Assembly (NCBI GenBank): GCA_027257055.1
Contig: JAPVLO010000181.1
Location: 2,852,001 to 2,916,000 of the forward strand
DNA length: 64,000 nt
Direction: 5' to 3'
Origin: Cephalopachus bancanus
Lineage: Eukaryota; Chordata; Mammalia; Primates; Tarsiidae
This document shows, piece by piece, positions 45,983-58,072 of this stretch. Within the stretch, counting starts at the first letter, position 1. Each line of letters opens with the position of its first letter. Both the position numbers and the translations under genes were made by a program. The notes below the pieces were generated by a model. The model was not told the DNA's origin and did no database searches. It worked only from the letters and a program-made list of their open reading frames with translations.

Positions 45983-46271
45983 GGCCGGGCTCGGTGGCTC
46001 AGCCTGTAATCCTGCGCCTTTGGGAGGCTGAGGTGAGTGGATTGCCTGAGCCCACGGGTTCGAGACCTGCCTGGGCAGCAAGACCTCATCTCTACAATAA
46101 ATCAAAAAATCAGCTGGGCGTGGTTGCGCATGCCTGTAATTCCAGCTACTTGGAAGGCTGAGGCGGAAGCATCAACGGAGCCCAGCAGGTCGAGGCTGCG
46201 GTGGCCGGGAGCGGCCACTGCACTCCAGTCTGGGCGACAGAGTGCACTCCAACTAAAAAAAAAAAAAAAAA
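45983..46271 (+). mobile_element. Alu, lineage-specific subfamily
   Basis: Dimer from GGCCGGGCTCGGTGGCTCAG to a poly(A) tail. AAGAATGTACTTACC (45968-45982) and AAGAATTTACTTACC (46270-46284) form a 15-bp duplication with one change. Confidence 0.95.
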
Positions 46272-46284
46272 GAATTTACTTACC

Positions 46285-46974
46285 ATTTTCGCATTTATTT
46301 CTGCATCTAAAGAATGGCGTGGACATCAGAGGATTCTTCAATTCTAGGTAAAAGGCATTGTCATTCATGTTATTGTGGCAAGTTTTTCTTGTGTAACTGA
46401 ACCTCCGTTTCCCCTTTTATAAAATCAGAGTGATAATCTAATGGGTACTTTGTCATTCTGGTTTTACTATACTGCGATTCTGATCACAAAAAGGAGGTAT
46501 TTGTGTTTATATTTAAAAGTCAGAATATTAATCAATAGGCAAGTGCATTTGCTAAAACTGTCTCAGTGCACTGACTTTAGGAATCTCTGTATTACTACTC
46601 TGATGGGCTGGAATATAACGGAGGCTTGATTAAGCTAGGATTCTTTTGTTTTCAGCTTTCAATTCCCCTCAGTTCTCTGAAGAATGGAATCAAGGGAGAT
46701 CTCGTCTACCTGGTGAGTGTGCTTCCCTCAAAGCCTGTCAGTGTTTGGAGTGTATATGGCTTCCGGTTGGCTGCAGTCCCTTCAGATTAACACAGAACTT
46801 TCAGCTTAGAAGGAAAGTGAGCTTTACCATCATTAGAAACTACACATATGTCTGAAAACTGTGTACACAGATCAAGATCGGATCTGATCATTTTGATATG
46901 GTTACATTTTCCCTTTTATCCCATTAGTATCCCCACGTTTATTATTTCCTAAACATTCTATATCCTTAGTATTG
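46285..46974. other. intergenic sequence, nothing recognised
   Basis: Unique-looking sequence. Short plus-strand frames at 46441-46855 show no domain. Confidence 0.4.
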
Positions 46975-47370
46975 TAACAAACCACTCCAAACTTAGTAGT
47001 AGAAAATTATAACCATTCTAATATGCTCATAATTCATGGGGCCAGGTATGTGGACAGGCCAGTGGGAATGACTTGTCTGTGCTTCACAAAGTCTGAGAAC
47101 TCAGCTGTGAGAACTCCAACAGTTAGGGGGTGATTTGAGCAGTTGAGGGCTGGAACAGTGGGGGCTGGAAGATCCACTTCCAGAATGCCTGGCCAGGGAT
47201 TGGCTGGACTCTAATGGAACAATTGGCCAGAGTGTTTGCAAGTGGCCTCTCCAGCATGGAGGCCTTGGGAGAGTCGCAGACTATCACATGGTGGTCCAGT
47301 GTTCTAGCAAACACAGCAGAAACTGCATGTTCTGAGCCTTGGAAGCTATGTAGTGCCACTTCCAACATAT
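46975..47370. mobile_element. Old interspersed repeat, family not assigned
   Basis: GTAACAAACCACTCCAAACT, TCATAATTCATGGGGCCAGG and CAAGTGGCCTCTCCAGCATG in order form a widespread mammalian repeat pattern that I recognise but cannot name with certainty. Confidence 0.4.
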
Positions 47371-47494
47371 TCTAATGACTGTCAAAACAGTCACAAGCCT
47401 GCCCAGATGCACATGGAGGGGACAGAGACTGCTACACTAAAAAATCTGAATTTATACAATATTTTCGATTGCATTACAGGGTTAAAGATAGCTG

Positions 47495-47690
47495 CAGTCA
47501 TAACATTTATGGAATACTCACTATGTGCTAGTTAATTCTCACATCGGTTTTATGAAGGATCTCCTATTATTATCTCCATTTCACAAAAGAGGGAAGTGAG
47601 GCTTAGAGAGGTTAAGGAACTGGTCACATTCTAGTGAATGTGAGAATAACGTGTTGAACCAAGACGGTCTGGCTGTTGTGTGGCAGCTGA
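47495..47690 (-). mobile_element. MIR SINE
   Basis: ACTCACTATGTGCTAGTTAA, TTATTATCTCCATTTCACAA, AGTGAGGCTTAGAGAGGTTA and GAACCAAGACGGTCTGGCTG, the reversed MIR order over most of its length. Confidence 0.7.
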
Positions 47691-47699
47691 ACCACTGGG

Positions 47700-48914
47700 T
47701 TATATAATTCCCCCTTAGCTAAATAGAATATGGCCTTTTTTTGAACTGTTAAAAAATTTAAGGCAATGGGTCCTCATCAAATATTTAAAAATGTTTTGAG
47801 TACAATTACTAAAACAAATGTGGTTGCCTTGGACTACAGCAATTGAACAAAATGCCTCACTCTACAAAGACACCTGCACATTGGCAGAGGAGTTTCCTGT
47901 CAGGATTGGGCAAGCCTGAATTGGCAGAGCTGGGACCATTCCCACGAAGAATGAGGTGAGTCAGGAAGCCTGAGGGTAACTGTATTGTGATTGCTGGAAA
48001 ATCAGGCTTTCGTCCTTGACTCTCAGTCATGTATCAGTCCATAGTTCAGAAATAGTTTCATATACAGGATGTGGCTGTTATCAAGGCATATTCTCATGCA
48101 AAGTTGTTTTATCTTTCAGGACATTTAGAAAGTAATAGCTAAAGAAGTACAGAACTCTCATTTCTTACTCAATTTTTACACATCAGACCAAGTTGTCTAT
48201 CAGGTTAATGCCCTACAAAACAATACAAAATTACAAAAAGGCACACCCCTGTGATAAATTCAAAATCCGTGCCATGCAGGAGCACTGCGTTTTACTAAAA
48301 TGCCTCAGTATGCAGTTAGCCATGAAGTGCTAACTGCCTGGTGAGTAGGTGACTACCTCAGAGCTCTGTAGCTTTACAGCCAATTTAGACACTGAAATTT
48401 CAACTCTGCGAGCCCTGCTTCCAGTTTGCCTCATACGTGGAGACAGGTCTACCTTTCCCCTACCCTCTCATTCCTATCCAACCCCAGCAGCTCTTCCAGC
48501 TGAAAATGGCTGCCATTGCTGCTATCCTCACAAAAACTATGTCAGCATTGTTCCTGCTGTGCAGGTTCCCTCTTACCAGTCTGTATTCACTTCCCCTCCT
48601 GCACTGTCCCAGTTTAAAGAGATTTTTCTGTCCATGGTGAGAAATCTCCTTTAGCCAATATTGGCATTCAAAAGTAAACAGGGTCTTTGAACTTTATCTT
48701 GTAAGACAACATAAGATGTCTTCCAAATGTTGAGCTAAGTAAGTGACTACCTGAGCAATTCAATCATAGGTTTCATTTCAAAGCATTTCTCATCAGCACG
48801 AAATCCAACCCCACAATGGCCCCTTAACCCTCCCATTCAGCCAACATGAAGTGAGAAGTCCCATTCTTTCCCAAGCACTTCCCAAATAGTTGTACCAGTC
48901 TTGTATTTCATTTC
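47700..48914. other. intergenic sequence, nothing recognised
   Basis: Unique-looking sequence. A 101-codon plus frame at 48349-48654 lacks any recognisable domain. Confidence 0.4.
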
Positions 48915-49035
48915 TATCCATTCATTCATCAAATATTTGTAGAGTATGGACCATGTGCTAGCTCGGTGTTCAACATACAACACCAAACAAGGTAGACACC
49001 TTCCCTGTCTTTACAGAACTTTCATTCTAAAATCC
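48915..49035. mobile_element. L2-like fragment
   Basis: CCATTCATTCATCAAATATT, then GACCATGTGCTAGCTCGGTG, then CCTGTCTTTACAGAACTTTC, an L2-type order. Confidence 0.55.
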
Positions 49036-50309
49036 CAAAAAAGGACAGAACAAATTCTTAAGCCACTCATTCATATGTGCATGAATGAGTTCATTGCAGT
49101 TGGCATAAATTGTGTTACGTCTATTGGTTAGGAGCGACAGATACGTCTGGATAACTTCATCTAAGAATGCATGGAAAAGATATGAAGACATCTGATAGGA
49201 TCCAAGGAAGAGATAAACAAATGCAAGAACTAAATTAACTCTACCCTTCTGACAAGAGTTTATAAATCTTCATTCTAGAATGCTTCATTAATGTTATCCA
49301 AAACTTCAAGTCTTTCAGTTAAAAAGGAAATGTCATGGTCCAGCTTGAATGTAGGGTCTGCCTTTGGACTCACTGGTCCAAGCCAGAGATGCTGGTCTTA
49401 GAGGACAGACAGGCTGTTGGGAGCCACCCCTGAGCAACAGGTTAAGGCCCCAGAAAAGTCAGGCAGTGTCTGAAAAATCGTCTATATAACAGAAACAGGA
49501 ATGGTACCCCAAAGCATTTGACCTAATTTGGGGAAGGGGATAGGATTAAAGGAAGTCTCACTATGGATAGGAAATATAATCTTATCACCTGAAGGACAAA
49601 GAGGAGTTAGCTAAGGAAAAACAACAGAAGGAGAGAGAAAAGGATATCATGATAAACAGGAATAGTGTTTGCAAAAACTCAGAGTCAAGAAGAAATAAAA
49701 CACATTTGAGGACTAGTGAGATAGAGGCTGGATTTCAGCCTACAGTGTGTCTTAACTCTGGTGGACTGGAGGCCTTTCTCAAATCCTACGTGCTTTTCAT
49801 TAGCTCTCCCAGGAAGCCAGTGGGACTTCTGGTGGCCTGTAAGGAGTTTCTGGGCAGGGCAGCCAGTAAAGCCAGTGTAAGTAATAATGCGAGTTGACAC
49901 CTCTGATTTATGGTTGTTTTTGCCTTCCAGAAATACTCATCTTTCTTGCAGAAATATATTGGCTTTTCTTTTTTGGGAAAAAAGAAGGTTGATTAAAATT
50001 CACTTCACCTACTTTCTCTAGATTTCATCGATGTGCCACCTGATTTTTGTTTCTCTAAAATAGACCTATATAAATTTAAACTGAATTTTAAATAGTTTTT
50101 AAAGCAGCTCTTGGATTTTAAGAGTTTATAAATTATTTTTCTGTTAACCTAAGGCCAGAAACTGAGCTTCTTTGTTCTTTTGGAGGAACAGTAGGTATCA
50201 GGAGTTGAATAAGATGAGATTCTGACCCAGATGTAGTAACACTTTAAGGAATAATCCCGAATAGATAATTGTGACAACGCTGGTGATGTGAGTTGAGCAA
50301 ATGTGGGTC
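49036..50309. other. intergenic sequence, nothing recognised
   Basis: Unique-looking sequence with short uninformative frames on both strands. Confidence 0.4.
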
Positions 50310-50640
50310 TGTGGTGGATTAAAGATAGCCACAAATTTCTTACCATTCCTCCCAAAAAGAGATGGGCTTTATCTTCCCTTCCCTGGCATCTGGGTTGGCT
50401 TTGAGATTTGCTGTGAGCACTAGCAGAATGAAGAGGGAGTGATACTGTGCAGGTTCCAGGCCTCAGACGTCCAATGGTAGGCAGCTTTCACATTTGCTCT
50501 CTTGGACTCCAGCTACCTGCTGGCGAGAAGCTCCATTAGAGTACTGAACAATGAGAGGGATGGAAAGGTTCTGGAAGTTGAGGGGCCATCTGTGAGGACC
50601 AGTGCCCACCCAGCTTCTGCCCAGCTGGGCCCAGTCGACC
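50310..50640 (+). mobile_element. Possible old MLT1-like LTR fragment
   Basis: GGATTAAAGATAGCCACAAA, TACCATTCCTCCCAAAAAGA and GGTTCCAGGCCTCAGACGTC fit the start of an old MaLR LTR. The RPL13 pseudogene inserted just beyond its right end. Confidence 0.3.
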
Positions 50641-50669
50641 CTCAGAATCGTAAGACAGGGTATGTTTTT

Positions 50670-51356
50670 GTTTTTTGCTTTTTGTTTTTTATTAACAAGT
50701 CCCAACAGGGCTTTACTTTTTCTTCTCAACATCCTGTCCTGTGGCCTCCTGGGCCCTCTTTACCGGAATGCTCAAGAGCCGGCGTTGGTAGCCACCATGC
50801 GAGGCTGGCAAAGGCCTTTCGAAGTTCTTCTCCTCCTCTCTGATGACTCTGGCTTTTTCCTTTTTGTAGACACTCTGAATGGGCATGACTGCTCCGGTCA
50901 GCTTGGGTGGCCAACTTGAGTTCTCAGCTGAGCCGTGTCCCTTCTTGAGAGCCGAGGGTTTCCTGGGGAAGAGGATGAGCTTGGAGCGGTGCTCCTTTAG
51001 CCGCTGCACGTTGGCCTGCAGGGGCTCGGTGGGCTTGTTGCGCCTTCTCGGGTCCACGGAGACGCTGATGGTCCTGGTCACCTTCTTGTGGATGCCAGCC
51101 ACCCGCAGCTCCCTGCCAGCTCGTACTCGGGCGTGGCACTAGACGCGGGGCCCGAGGTTGATGCTGCAGGCCCTGGCCTGCCCGGCCTTGAGTCTGCGGA
51201 TCTTCTAGGCCCGGCTGGTTGAACCACGCGGCCACGTGCCACTGTCAGTCCTTGTGGAAGTGCAGCTTCAGGATCATGCCATTCTGGCCGGGCACCATGG
51301 CTGCCTATGGTCCTCCTCTGCACGAGAACAAGCCGAGCGGAAAGGAGCCGGCCGGA
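50670..51356 (-). pseudogene. RPL13 processed pseudogene
   Basis: A retrocopy of the mRNA for ribosomal protein L13, a 211-residue component of the large ribosomal subunit. The open stretch at 50713-51102 retains much of the C-terminal part ([36 protein letters not shown], then [10 protein letters not shown] and the terminal DVEKKK). The start codon region lies at 51296-51298, but a TGA near 51245-51247 stops the reading after about 18 codons. A deletion of roughly 25 codons before AGIHKKV, plus frameshifts near FASL, also break it. It has no introns, keeps short 5' and 3' UTR pieces, has a T-rich (poly-A complement) end at 50671-50690, and is flanked by TATGTTTTT at 50661-50669 and 51357-51365. 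Non-functional as a ribosomal protein. Confidence 0.95.
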
Positions 51357-51365
51357 TATGTTTTT

Positions 51366-51581
51366 TTTGGGTTTTGTTTTGTCTTTTAAAAGCTATTCAC
51401 TTTGGGGGTGGTTTGTTATACAGCAATAGACGTTGAAGCAGATTCTATGTCAATTTCTTTTTCAATTTTTAAGAAGAAAGTGAATTTTCTTTTGTTTTTA
51501 GCTTGTTTTGGTTTGTTGTTTTTTTTTACGAGCACTTTAAAGATGTGTTACTAATAGATAGTGCATATCAAAATCATACAG
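51366..51581. other. T-rich spacer
   Basis: TTTTG-rich and AT-rich sequence between the pseudogene and the composite Alu. Nothing else was seen. Confidence 0.4.
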
Positions 51582-51594
51582 AAAAATAATAAAT

Positions 51595-51976
51595 TCCGAG
51601 GTGAGGGGATTGTCTGAGCCCACGGGTTCGAGAACAGCCCGGGCAGCTTGGCGAGACTTCATCTCCACAATAAATCAAAAAAATTAGGCCGGGCTCGGTG
51701 GCTCAGCCTGTCATCCCAGCACTTTGGGAGGCCGAGGCGAGTGGATTGCCTGAGTCCGCGGGTTCGAGACCCACCCAAGCAACTTGGCGAGACCTCGTCT
51801 CTACAATAAATAAAAATAGCAGCCATGCGTGATAGCGCTCCCCTGTAGTTCCAGCTACTTGGAAGGCTGAGGCGGAAGGATCGCCGAGCCCAGTGGGTCG
51901 ACGCTGGGATGGCCGTGAGCGTGCCACTGCACTCCAGCCTGGGCAGTGGAGTGAGACTCCGACTCAAACATAAAAG
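51595..51976 (+). mobile_element. Three-monomer Alu inserted as one unit
   Basis: 51595-51682 is a 5'-truncated left-arm segment ending in the linker ACAATAAATCAAAAAAATTA. A complete lineage-specific dimer then starts at about 51,683 (GGCCGGGCTCGGTGGCTCAG) and runs to 51,968. The rest of the first Alu is not found after the second. A single near-perfect 13-bp duplication, AAAAATAATAAAT (51582-51594) and AAAAAGAATAAAT (51977-51989), encloses all three arms, so the whole composite appears to have been inserted in one event. Confidence 0.85.
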
Positions 51977-52129
51977 AAAAAGAATAAATCTTCCTCACAC
52001 CTTTTAGTCACCCACTTTAACTCCCAGAGGCGACTACTTTTGACAATTTCTTAGGCATTTCAATATAAACGCAAACATATGTATTGGGTTTTTAAAACAT
52101 TTTTCTTTCTAAATGGAGAGGTAAGTTAC

Positions 52130-52520
52130 TTCACACATGATTTTATACCTTTCTCTCAGCGCTTACCAATGTATTTTAGAGGTAGTTCCTTACTCAACAC
52201 CCCTAAATCTGCCTCATTCTTTTTAATGGCTACATAATATTCTACTGCATGATATACCATGATTTATCCAATCTGTCTCTTATTTATTGGTGTTTGCTTC
52301 TAATCATTTATTTAAAATAATAAAATAAAGTTGCAGTAAATATCCTTGTACCTTATACATGTGCAAGTACATGAACATATTCCTGGAAATGAAGTTGCTA
52401 AGCCAAAAGGTATGTACATTTTAAATTTGGTAGCTAATGCCAACGTATACGCCATATAATTTGTACCAAATTATCCTCCCACCAGCAAAAGTTGAGAATG
52501 CCCACAACCTTACGCTTTGG
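52130..52520 (-). mobile_element. Old L1M fragment
   Basis: AATGGCTACATAATATTCTA, then TAAATATCCTTGTACCTTAT, then GGAAATGAAGTTGCTAAGCC, then TCCTCCCACCAGCAAAAGTT: the reversed end of an L1 ORF2, diverged. Confidence 0.65.
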
Positions 52521-54014
52521 CTATTGTATCCAGATCAAATTCTTCTATTATTTGTTATAATTTTGCACTTGATTCTCTAAGGTTTTTTTGATAACTATAA
52601 TTTAACCTCTTTTCCTTTGCTATTTTGTACTTCATTTCTTTCTCTTGTCTAATTTTATTGGCTAATACTTTCAGAGTATATTAAATATTCATATCAATCA
52701 ATATTGAGCATAATTGTCCTACTCTTGATCTAAGGAGAATACGTCTACAATTTTTCCATGAAGAATAAAACTTAAAAAAATAAAGCTGACACTTGTGAGA
52801 AGAGACATTTATTTTATCATGTTAAAGAAATAGTGTCTATCTATTTCCATCATTAAGAATTATTATCAAGACAGGATGCTAAACTTTATCAAATTTCAGC
52901 ATCTATGGAATAGTCATATGAGTTTTGTTTCCTTCAATCCATAAATATTATGAATTATATTATTAGGTTTCCTAATACTGAGTTATACGTCTATTCTTAG
53001 AGTAAGCCTTATATGCTTGGTCATGGTATATTATTAGTCTTTTGATATTTTTCTGGTTCCTGGTTACTAACATTTTTATTCAGATCACTGAACGTTTATA
53101 AATGAAATTGGTCTGTTGTTACAAAGGAAACTGGAAAAGAAAACATTCCATCAGACACAAAGTAATAATAGTGTGAGTGGATAATCAACACTTGAGGAAT
53201 TCTAGAGACTGAGAGAATGCAGAGAAGAAAGGAGGCCACTTCTCCCATGAAAGAGGCCCAGGAGGAGGAAATCCAGGGGTTCCTGAGTTGGCGGGGGGCC
53301 CTTGTCAAGTGGAAGTGAGGATCCTATGCAGAGGAGGAGGGAAGTCAACATTTGGAGTAGTAACCTAATTGGAGAAATAGCATATGTGTAATAAATAAGC
53401 AGACTAAGAGTCAGAATATCTTCAATTACAAGTGGCAATGCACTGCAATTGTTCCAGCGATTGGAAGAGAAACATAACCAATTTTTTACAGGAGACTTTT
53501 TACAGAGAAAGTAAGTCAGCTATCTTGACCTCTAGGATTCAACCTAAACCCAATGCCACTCAGCCCAGTGAATACTGCCTTCATTCCTTCTTCAGTGGTG
53601 AGAAACAATCAGCATGCTGTCTACAACAAGGGGAGAAGGGGCACATTTCTGGAACAAGGGATATGGCTCTTCTTGGGACTGAAGCTTCCCTTCGCCCGGG
53701 CAGTGGGCAGTGTCTGGGCAAGCAAGCAAGCACAAGTCCCAGGTTTGGTGGAAGTAGCTGTCTGGAAGCTCTTCCTCTTTCAATGACCTGGAAGAGTCTG
53801 TTTCACGTTCTCTCACAGAAGAGAGCTGAACATGGAAATCATAAAACGTTCCCAAGTGTTCTGATTGTCTGCACCCCTGAGGAGAAGTCACCCTTTTATT
53901 TGTTTAAATGTCTGAGCGTAGCAATGATATCACCAGAAGCTATTAAGCTTAATAGGAGGTGAAATAATTTACAGACCTTATTAACATACGACACTGGCCA
54001 CTCTCTGTTCCTAC
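52521..54014. other. intergenic sequence, nothing recognised
   Basis: No repeat was assigned. A 176-codon plus frame (53432-53962) is open, but I see no domain, conserved motif or gene context, and overlapping frames in the other strand are also open. Confidence 0.35.
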
Positions 54015-54180
54015 AGCTCATTAGCTGAGTGACTTTGGACAAGTTTATTTAATGCTGTTGAGTCTTAGTTTTCTCATCTATAAAATGGCTGTTATAAAAA
54101 TAGCTTCCCTGATTACCTCATCATACTGTTGTGTAATAATCAAATAAGATAATAAATGCATACAGTACTTTGAAAATAAG
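54015..54180 (+). mobile_element. MIR SINE
   Basis: TAGCTGAGTGACTTTGGACA, TTTTCTCATCTATAAAATGG and a GTGTAATAATCAAATAAGAT block, the forward MIR order. Confidence 0.65.
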
Positions 54181-54604
54181 CATAAGGTGTATTGCATAGA
54201 TCACTTGTAAAAAAAAAAACTTGGTTATTTTAGTAACTCATCCCAATTCTGGGGCAAACTGATGGGAGAATTTTACTCTCCTTTTTCCAAAGCACAAATG
54301 AAGAAAGGATTTCCATTCTTCTGTACTTTTAAGGAGTGCTGTGGACTCTGAGCAGAATTTGTTCAGTTGCTGAGTTTCTGATACTCTTTTCTGAAACTTC
54401 TTTTCCATTCACTCTGCTTGAATTACACTAGGTAGCCGTCACCTAGAATACAAGCACAATCAGAGGGGGCAAGATCGTTGGCTAAACAGGAAGATTCTGC
54501 CTGCAAGAGGAAAAACTTTTGGTATGTTAGCAAAATAGCACATTTTTCAGGAATAACTATTAAAAGACTAAAGACTGCAGAATATTCCCATTAAGACATG
54601 AATT
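54181..54604. other. intergenic sequence, nothing recognised
   Basis: Short spacer between two MIRs. Confidence 0.4.
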
Positions 54605-54800
54605 CAGGAACCGGAATCTGTGGGTTTGAATCACAACCCTACCACTTATGAGCTATGGGACCTTTGGCAATTCTGTGTGCTACAGTTTCCTTACCTTTGC
54701 AGTGAGGAACGTAGTGGTACTTCCTTTGTAAGGTCATTAGAGGATTAAATTAACTAATATTTATCAACCCCTTTGAATAGTGTCTGAACGTGCAAGTGCT
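54605..54800 (+). mobile_element. MIR SINE
   Basis: GGGTTTGAATCACAACCCTA, CCACTTATGAGCTATGGGAC, TACAGTTTCCTTACCTTTGC and AGAGGATTAAATTAACTAAT in forward MIR order. Confidence 0.7.
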
Positions 54801-55029
54801 GCATAAAGTTTATTAAGCTGTCTGGCAGATGGTATGTAGAAAATCAGACTCTGGAATAACACCACAATTTTTGTTTGCTAATTAGAGAAGGTGCATGTCA
54901 TCAATTCCACGCTGGATGCAAGGTTTAAAGAGTCTGTGAGTTTACAGACTTAAGCATAAATGTTTTCAGAGACATTTTCAGTATTTAACATTAAGCCCGC
55001 ACACAAGCGCGTTACAAATACTCTCTTCA

Positions 55030-55205
55030 GACAACAAGTCAGATTTGAGATCTCTGACTTCAGATTGGGCAATCCATTTAACCTCTGCATGACCAGCTAC
55101 TCTTTCTGTAGAAATACCGTTTTAAAAAATGCTCACTTCGGAAGGGTGTCACGCAGATGAAAATGAGATAACATTTGTAAAGCTCTCAGTGCTTGTCACA
55201 GAGGC
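55030..55205 (+). mobile_element. MIR-like fragment
   Basis: TTGGGCAATCCATTTAACCT and GAAAATGAGATAACATTTGT, TAAAGCTCTCAGTGCTTGTC follow MIR order, with a diverged middle. Confidence 0.45.
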
Positions 55206-56229
55206 GCCACCTCAACGCAGATTGTAATTATTAACGTTGTCTCATATGCTACTGGAGACCGGTTTGAATGCCATTATCTTAAGTGACTAAGTCGATCTTA
55301 GCAATTATGATGTTGGGAGCTTGAATAGTTAGGAATATAGTGGCAGACAGCTTCCTACATGAAAGTAATTGAGAAGGCGCCACCAGACGCTGCTGTGTTA
55401 AAACTCACTTGTAGCACTATCCAGATTCCCCTAGGATAGAGCCTAAGAGGAGAACTTAAGCAGTTTGCAAATAAGGCTCTCCCAGGGCTATCTTCTGTGA
55501 TTCACTAGCGTTACCAAGTCCATGGGAATCTGGAGCAGGAAGATTTGGAGCGTGAGTTTCCTGCCTAAAGTTCATTAGCTACAGTGACAAATCTCCTTAG
55601 GGTGGTTTAAATTTTGTGGAACTCAGTGACTTTAATAATCTCTTGGCTGTTCCAGGTTTACATGGGCCAGACAGTAGTAGATAAATGCTCAATAAGTAAA
55701 TTAGTAAACTGAAAGAGGCAGAAAATCTTCCTAAGAAGTTCTACTGTTTATAGGGGGTAGTATATACCAAAATGGGAGACATAAGTTGGTGCCAAGCAAA
55801 GTAATTTTAGGTGGTACACAGATGAATATGTTATATGTTGCATACATATGTAGCACTATTCAACACTACCCAGATTCCTCTGACGTGTGTGTATTGTCGG
55901 TGTATACAAGTTAAATATAAGACATGAAACCTGAGCATTTATGGATATTATTGCTTAGGACAGAGATAAAATTGGTAGTTGAAAAAAAATGGCTGGTAGT
56001 AAGGAAAAAATGCATTTGACTTAAAGAAAAAGCTAAGTAATTAATAGTAATGGAAAATAATACCATTTTTAAGGCAAACATCTCAACTAAAATTAAGAAA
56101 TACCCTCTTAGAAGAAAGATAAAAGCCTCTGCTCCTTGTTTTCAAATTTCTGAGTATGGTATTTAGATTCTAGGGCAGAATTTAGAGAACAATGATTTCT
56201 TCCATCTGGATTGATCACCACTGTTTATA
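55206..56229. other. intergenic sequence, nothing recognised
   Basis: Unique-looking sequence. The scattered GCGCCACC and AACGTTGT motifs have no clear meaning. Confidence 0.4.
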
Positions 56230-56350
56230 AAACACTTTGCATGCTTTCACTTATTTTCAGGTCAGGCATAATTGTTTCTGTTTAATAGATGAGGAAACAG
56301 ACTCAGCGTCCTCAAAAAGTTGTGCAACAGCAAGCTGGCAAGTGAATAAA
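56230..56350 (-). mobile_element. MIR-like fragment
   Basis: AAACACTTTGCATGCTTTCA, then TGTTTAATAGATGAGGAAAC, then CAACAGCAAGCTGGCAAGTG, in reversed MIR order. Confidence 0.5.
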
Positions 56351-56991
56351 AATCTGCGTATGTTGTAATACTGTTTAGGGAAAAGAATCATATGTTGAGT
56401 GGTTTTTACAAAGCAGAGAGCTTTTTACTGAAACTAGCGACCGCTCATTGAACTCCTTGGAAACCGACATTTTGAATGGTGGCCTTGTTTATCCAGAGTT
56501 TTTCATCTGCCCTACACCAAGTACTGTGCTGAATAGTAAGGCCTCAGTGGGGATCACCTGGTCAGTTCTTTCAGGGGCTTACATCTGGACAAGGTACCAC
56601 TGCTAGCTCAACCAGCCCCCCAGTCATGTTTTGCTTGAATAGTAGGGTGTCACAATCGTTTAAAAATATGTTGTTTAAGAATCTGGAGTTTTCACCAAAA
56701 ATCGGGTGCCTGACTTCCCTTAAAATCCTCTAAAGATCAGGCAAGAGCAGCTCTGAGTTCTGCCTTGTGAACCTTCGGCTGGAGTTGTATGGCTTTCATC
56801 CAACACAGCCCTTCACTAGATTCACGAATCTTTTGCTCATCTGCTTTGCAGAGCCCAGGCATATGTGACCACTCAGCAACCACTAGCCCAGGACATGAGT
56901 TGGGGAGCAGGTACCACAACCACATCTTCCATCTTCCTCAAATACCGATCACAGTGAGATCCAACTACAGCACTCTCTATTCCAGCATGGT

Positions 56992-56992
<1 letters not shown>
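56351..56992. other. intergenic sequence, nothing recognised
   Basis: Unique-looking sequence up to the CA microsatellite. Confidence 0.4.

Positions 56993-57032
<40 letters not shown>
56993..57032. repeat. (CA)n microsatellite
   Basis: About twenty uninterrupted CA units. Confidence 0.97.
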
Positions 57033-57033
<1 letters not shown>

Positions 57034-58027
57034 CCCATACTCAGTGTGTTTCAGGAGGTAACAATTTCAGAAAGTACATAAGAATTCCTTCCCCAACCAG
57101 AAAAGTCTCAGTCTACATTTTGAGAATTTTAGAGGAAATGCTCCCACCTTTATAAAATCCAAATTCACAGCTAATTTTGTGCAGATTATGGAAATACTTT
57201 AATAATTTAACATTTTGTAGACCAACAGATAAAAGTATAGCTATAGATTCACATACACATATACACATATATAGAATCTATATGTATAGATATAATGTAC
57301 ACATATAAATATAGGTATAAGATGTGATTGTTAATGTTTATCTGGGAAAAATATCTTGCCCTGGAAAGTGGAAAAGCTTTGTGTTCAAAGGTTTTTAGAA
57401 AACAAATTCTCCTTCCACAGAGCCTACCCCCATGGGATTTGTCATAAGAAGAAAGAAAAAATTTCCAAGAAATATCAGGTTGTCTTTCTGGCATATTCCT
57501 ACTTTGTTCTGAAACAATTTGAGCTCAGAAGCACATTTCGTTAAGTATAAGATGTATAGGCTTTGCTAAGTGTGAACAGAAAAGAAAAATGGGAAAGGAA
57601 TCTAAGGTTGTATAAAACAGCGTTGTATTTTTAACCTCCAAACATTTTTAGATATAGATTTTACAGAATTCTCCACATTAAAGAATATTAATCATGTACA
57701 TCCCTCATGACGAGAGACAGTCGATATCAGCAATTGTGGCAAACCCGGAAGAAAATAAACAGGCAAGTGTCCAAGGTAAAATACAGTTGATTTTATTTTA
57801 TTTCTGTCCTGATTTCTTTCCATAACATCCTCAAAATGCCATTCCAAAGCTATTATCATAACTGAATATTTTGCATAATGGAAAGCACAGGCACCTCAGA
57901 TCTCCTTCTGCATGACAAATGTTTAATTAGAAAAATAATAAGATGGAAATGAAATTGGTATTTACTATGACTGGAACAGAGAATTGTCCTGGAGAAAAAA
58001 AAAATCAGCTTTAATTCACCAAAGGCA
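57033..58027. other. intergenic sequence with TATA/ACATAT run
   Basis: A diverged ACATATA/TATAGAT run occupies about 57,235-57,320. The remainder has no recognised feature. Confidence 0.4.
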
Positions 58028-58072
58028 AAAAAAAAAAAAAAAAAGAAAGAAAGAAAGAAAGAAAAAGAAAAA
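58028..58072. repeat. Poly(A) / (AAAG)n tract
   Basis: About eighteen A followed by five GAAA units and two GAAAAA units. Confidence 0.9.

Noticed and set aside
53432..53962. 176-codon plus frame
   Set aside because: No known domain, no splice or promoter context, and competing open frames on both strands. Chance frame.
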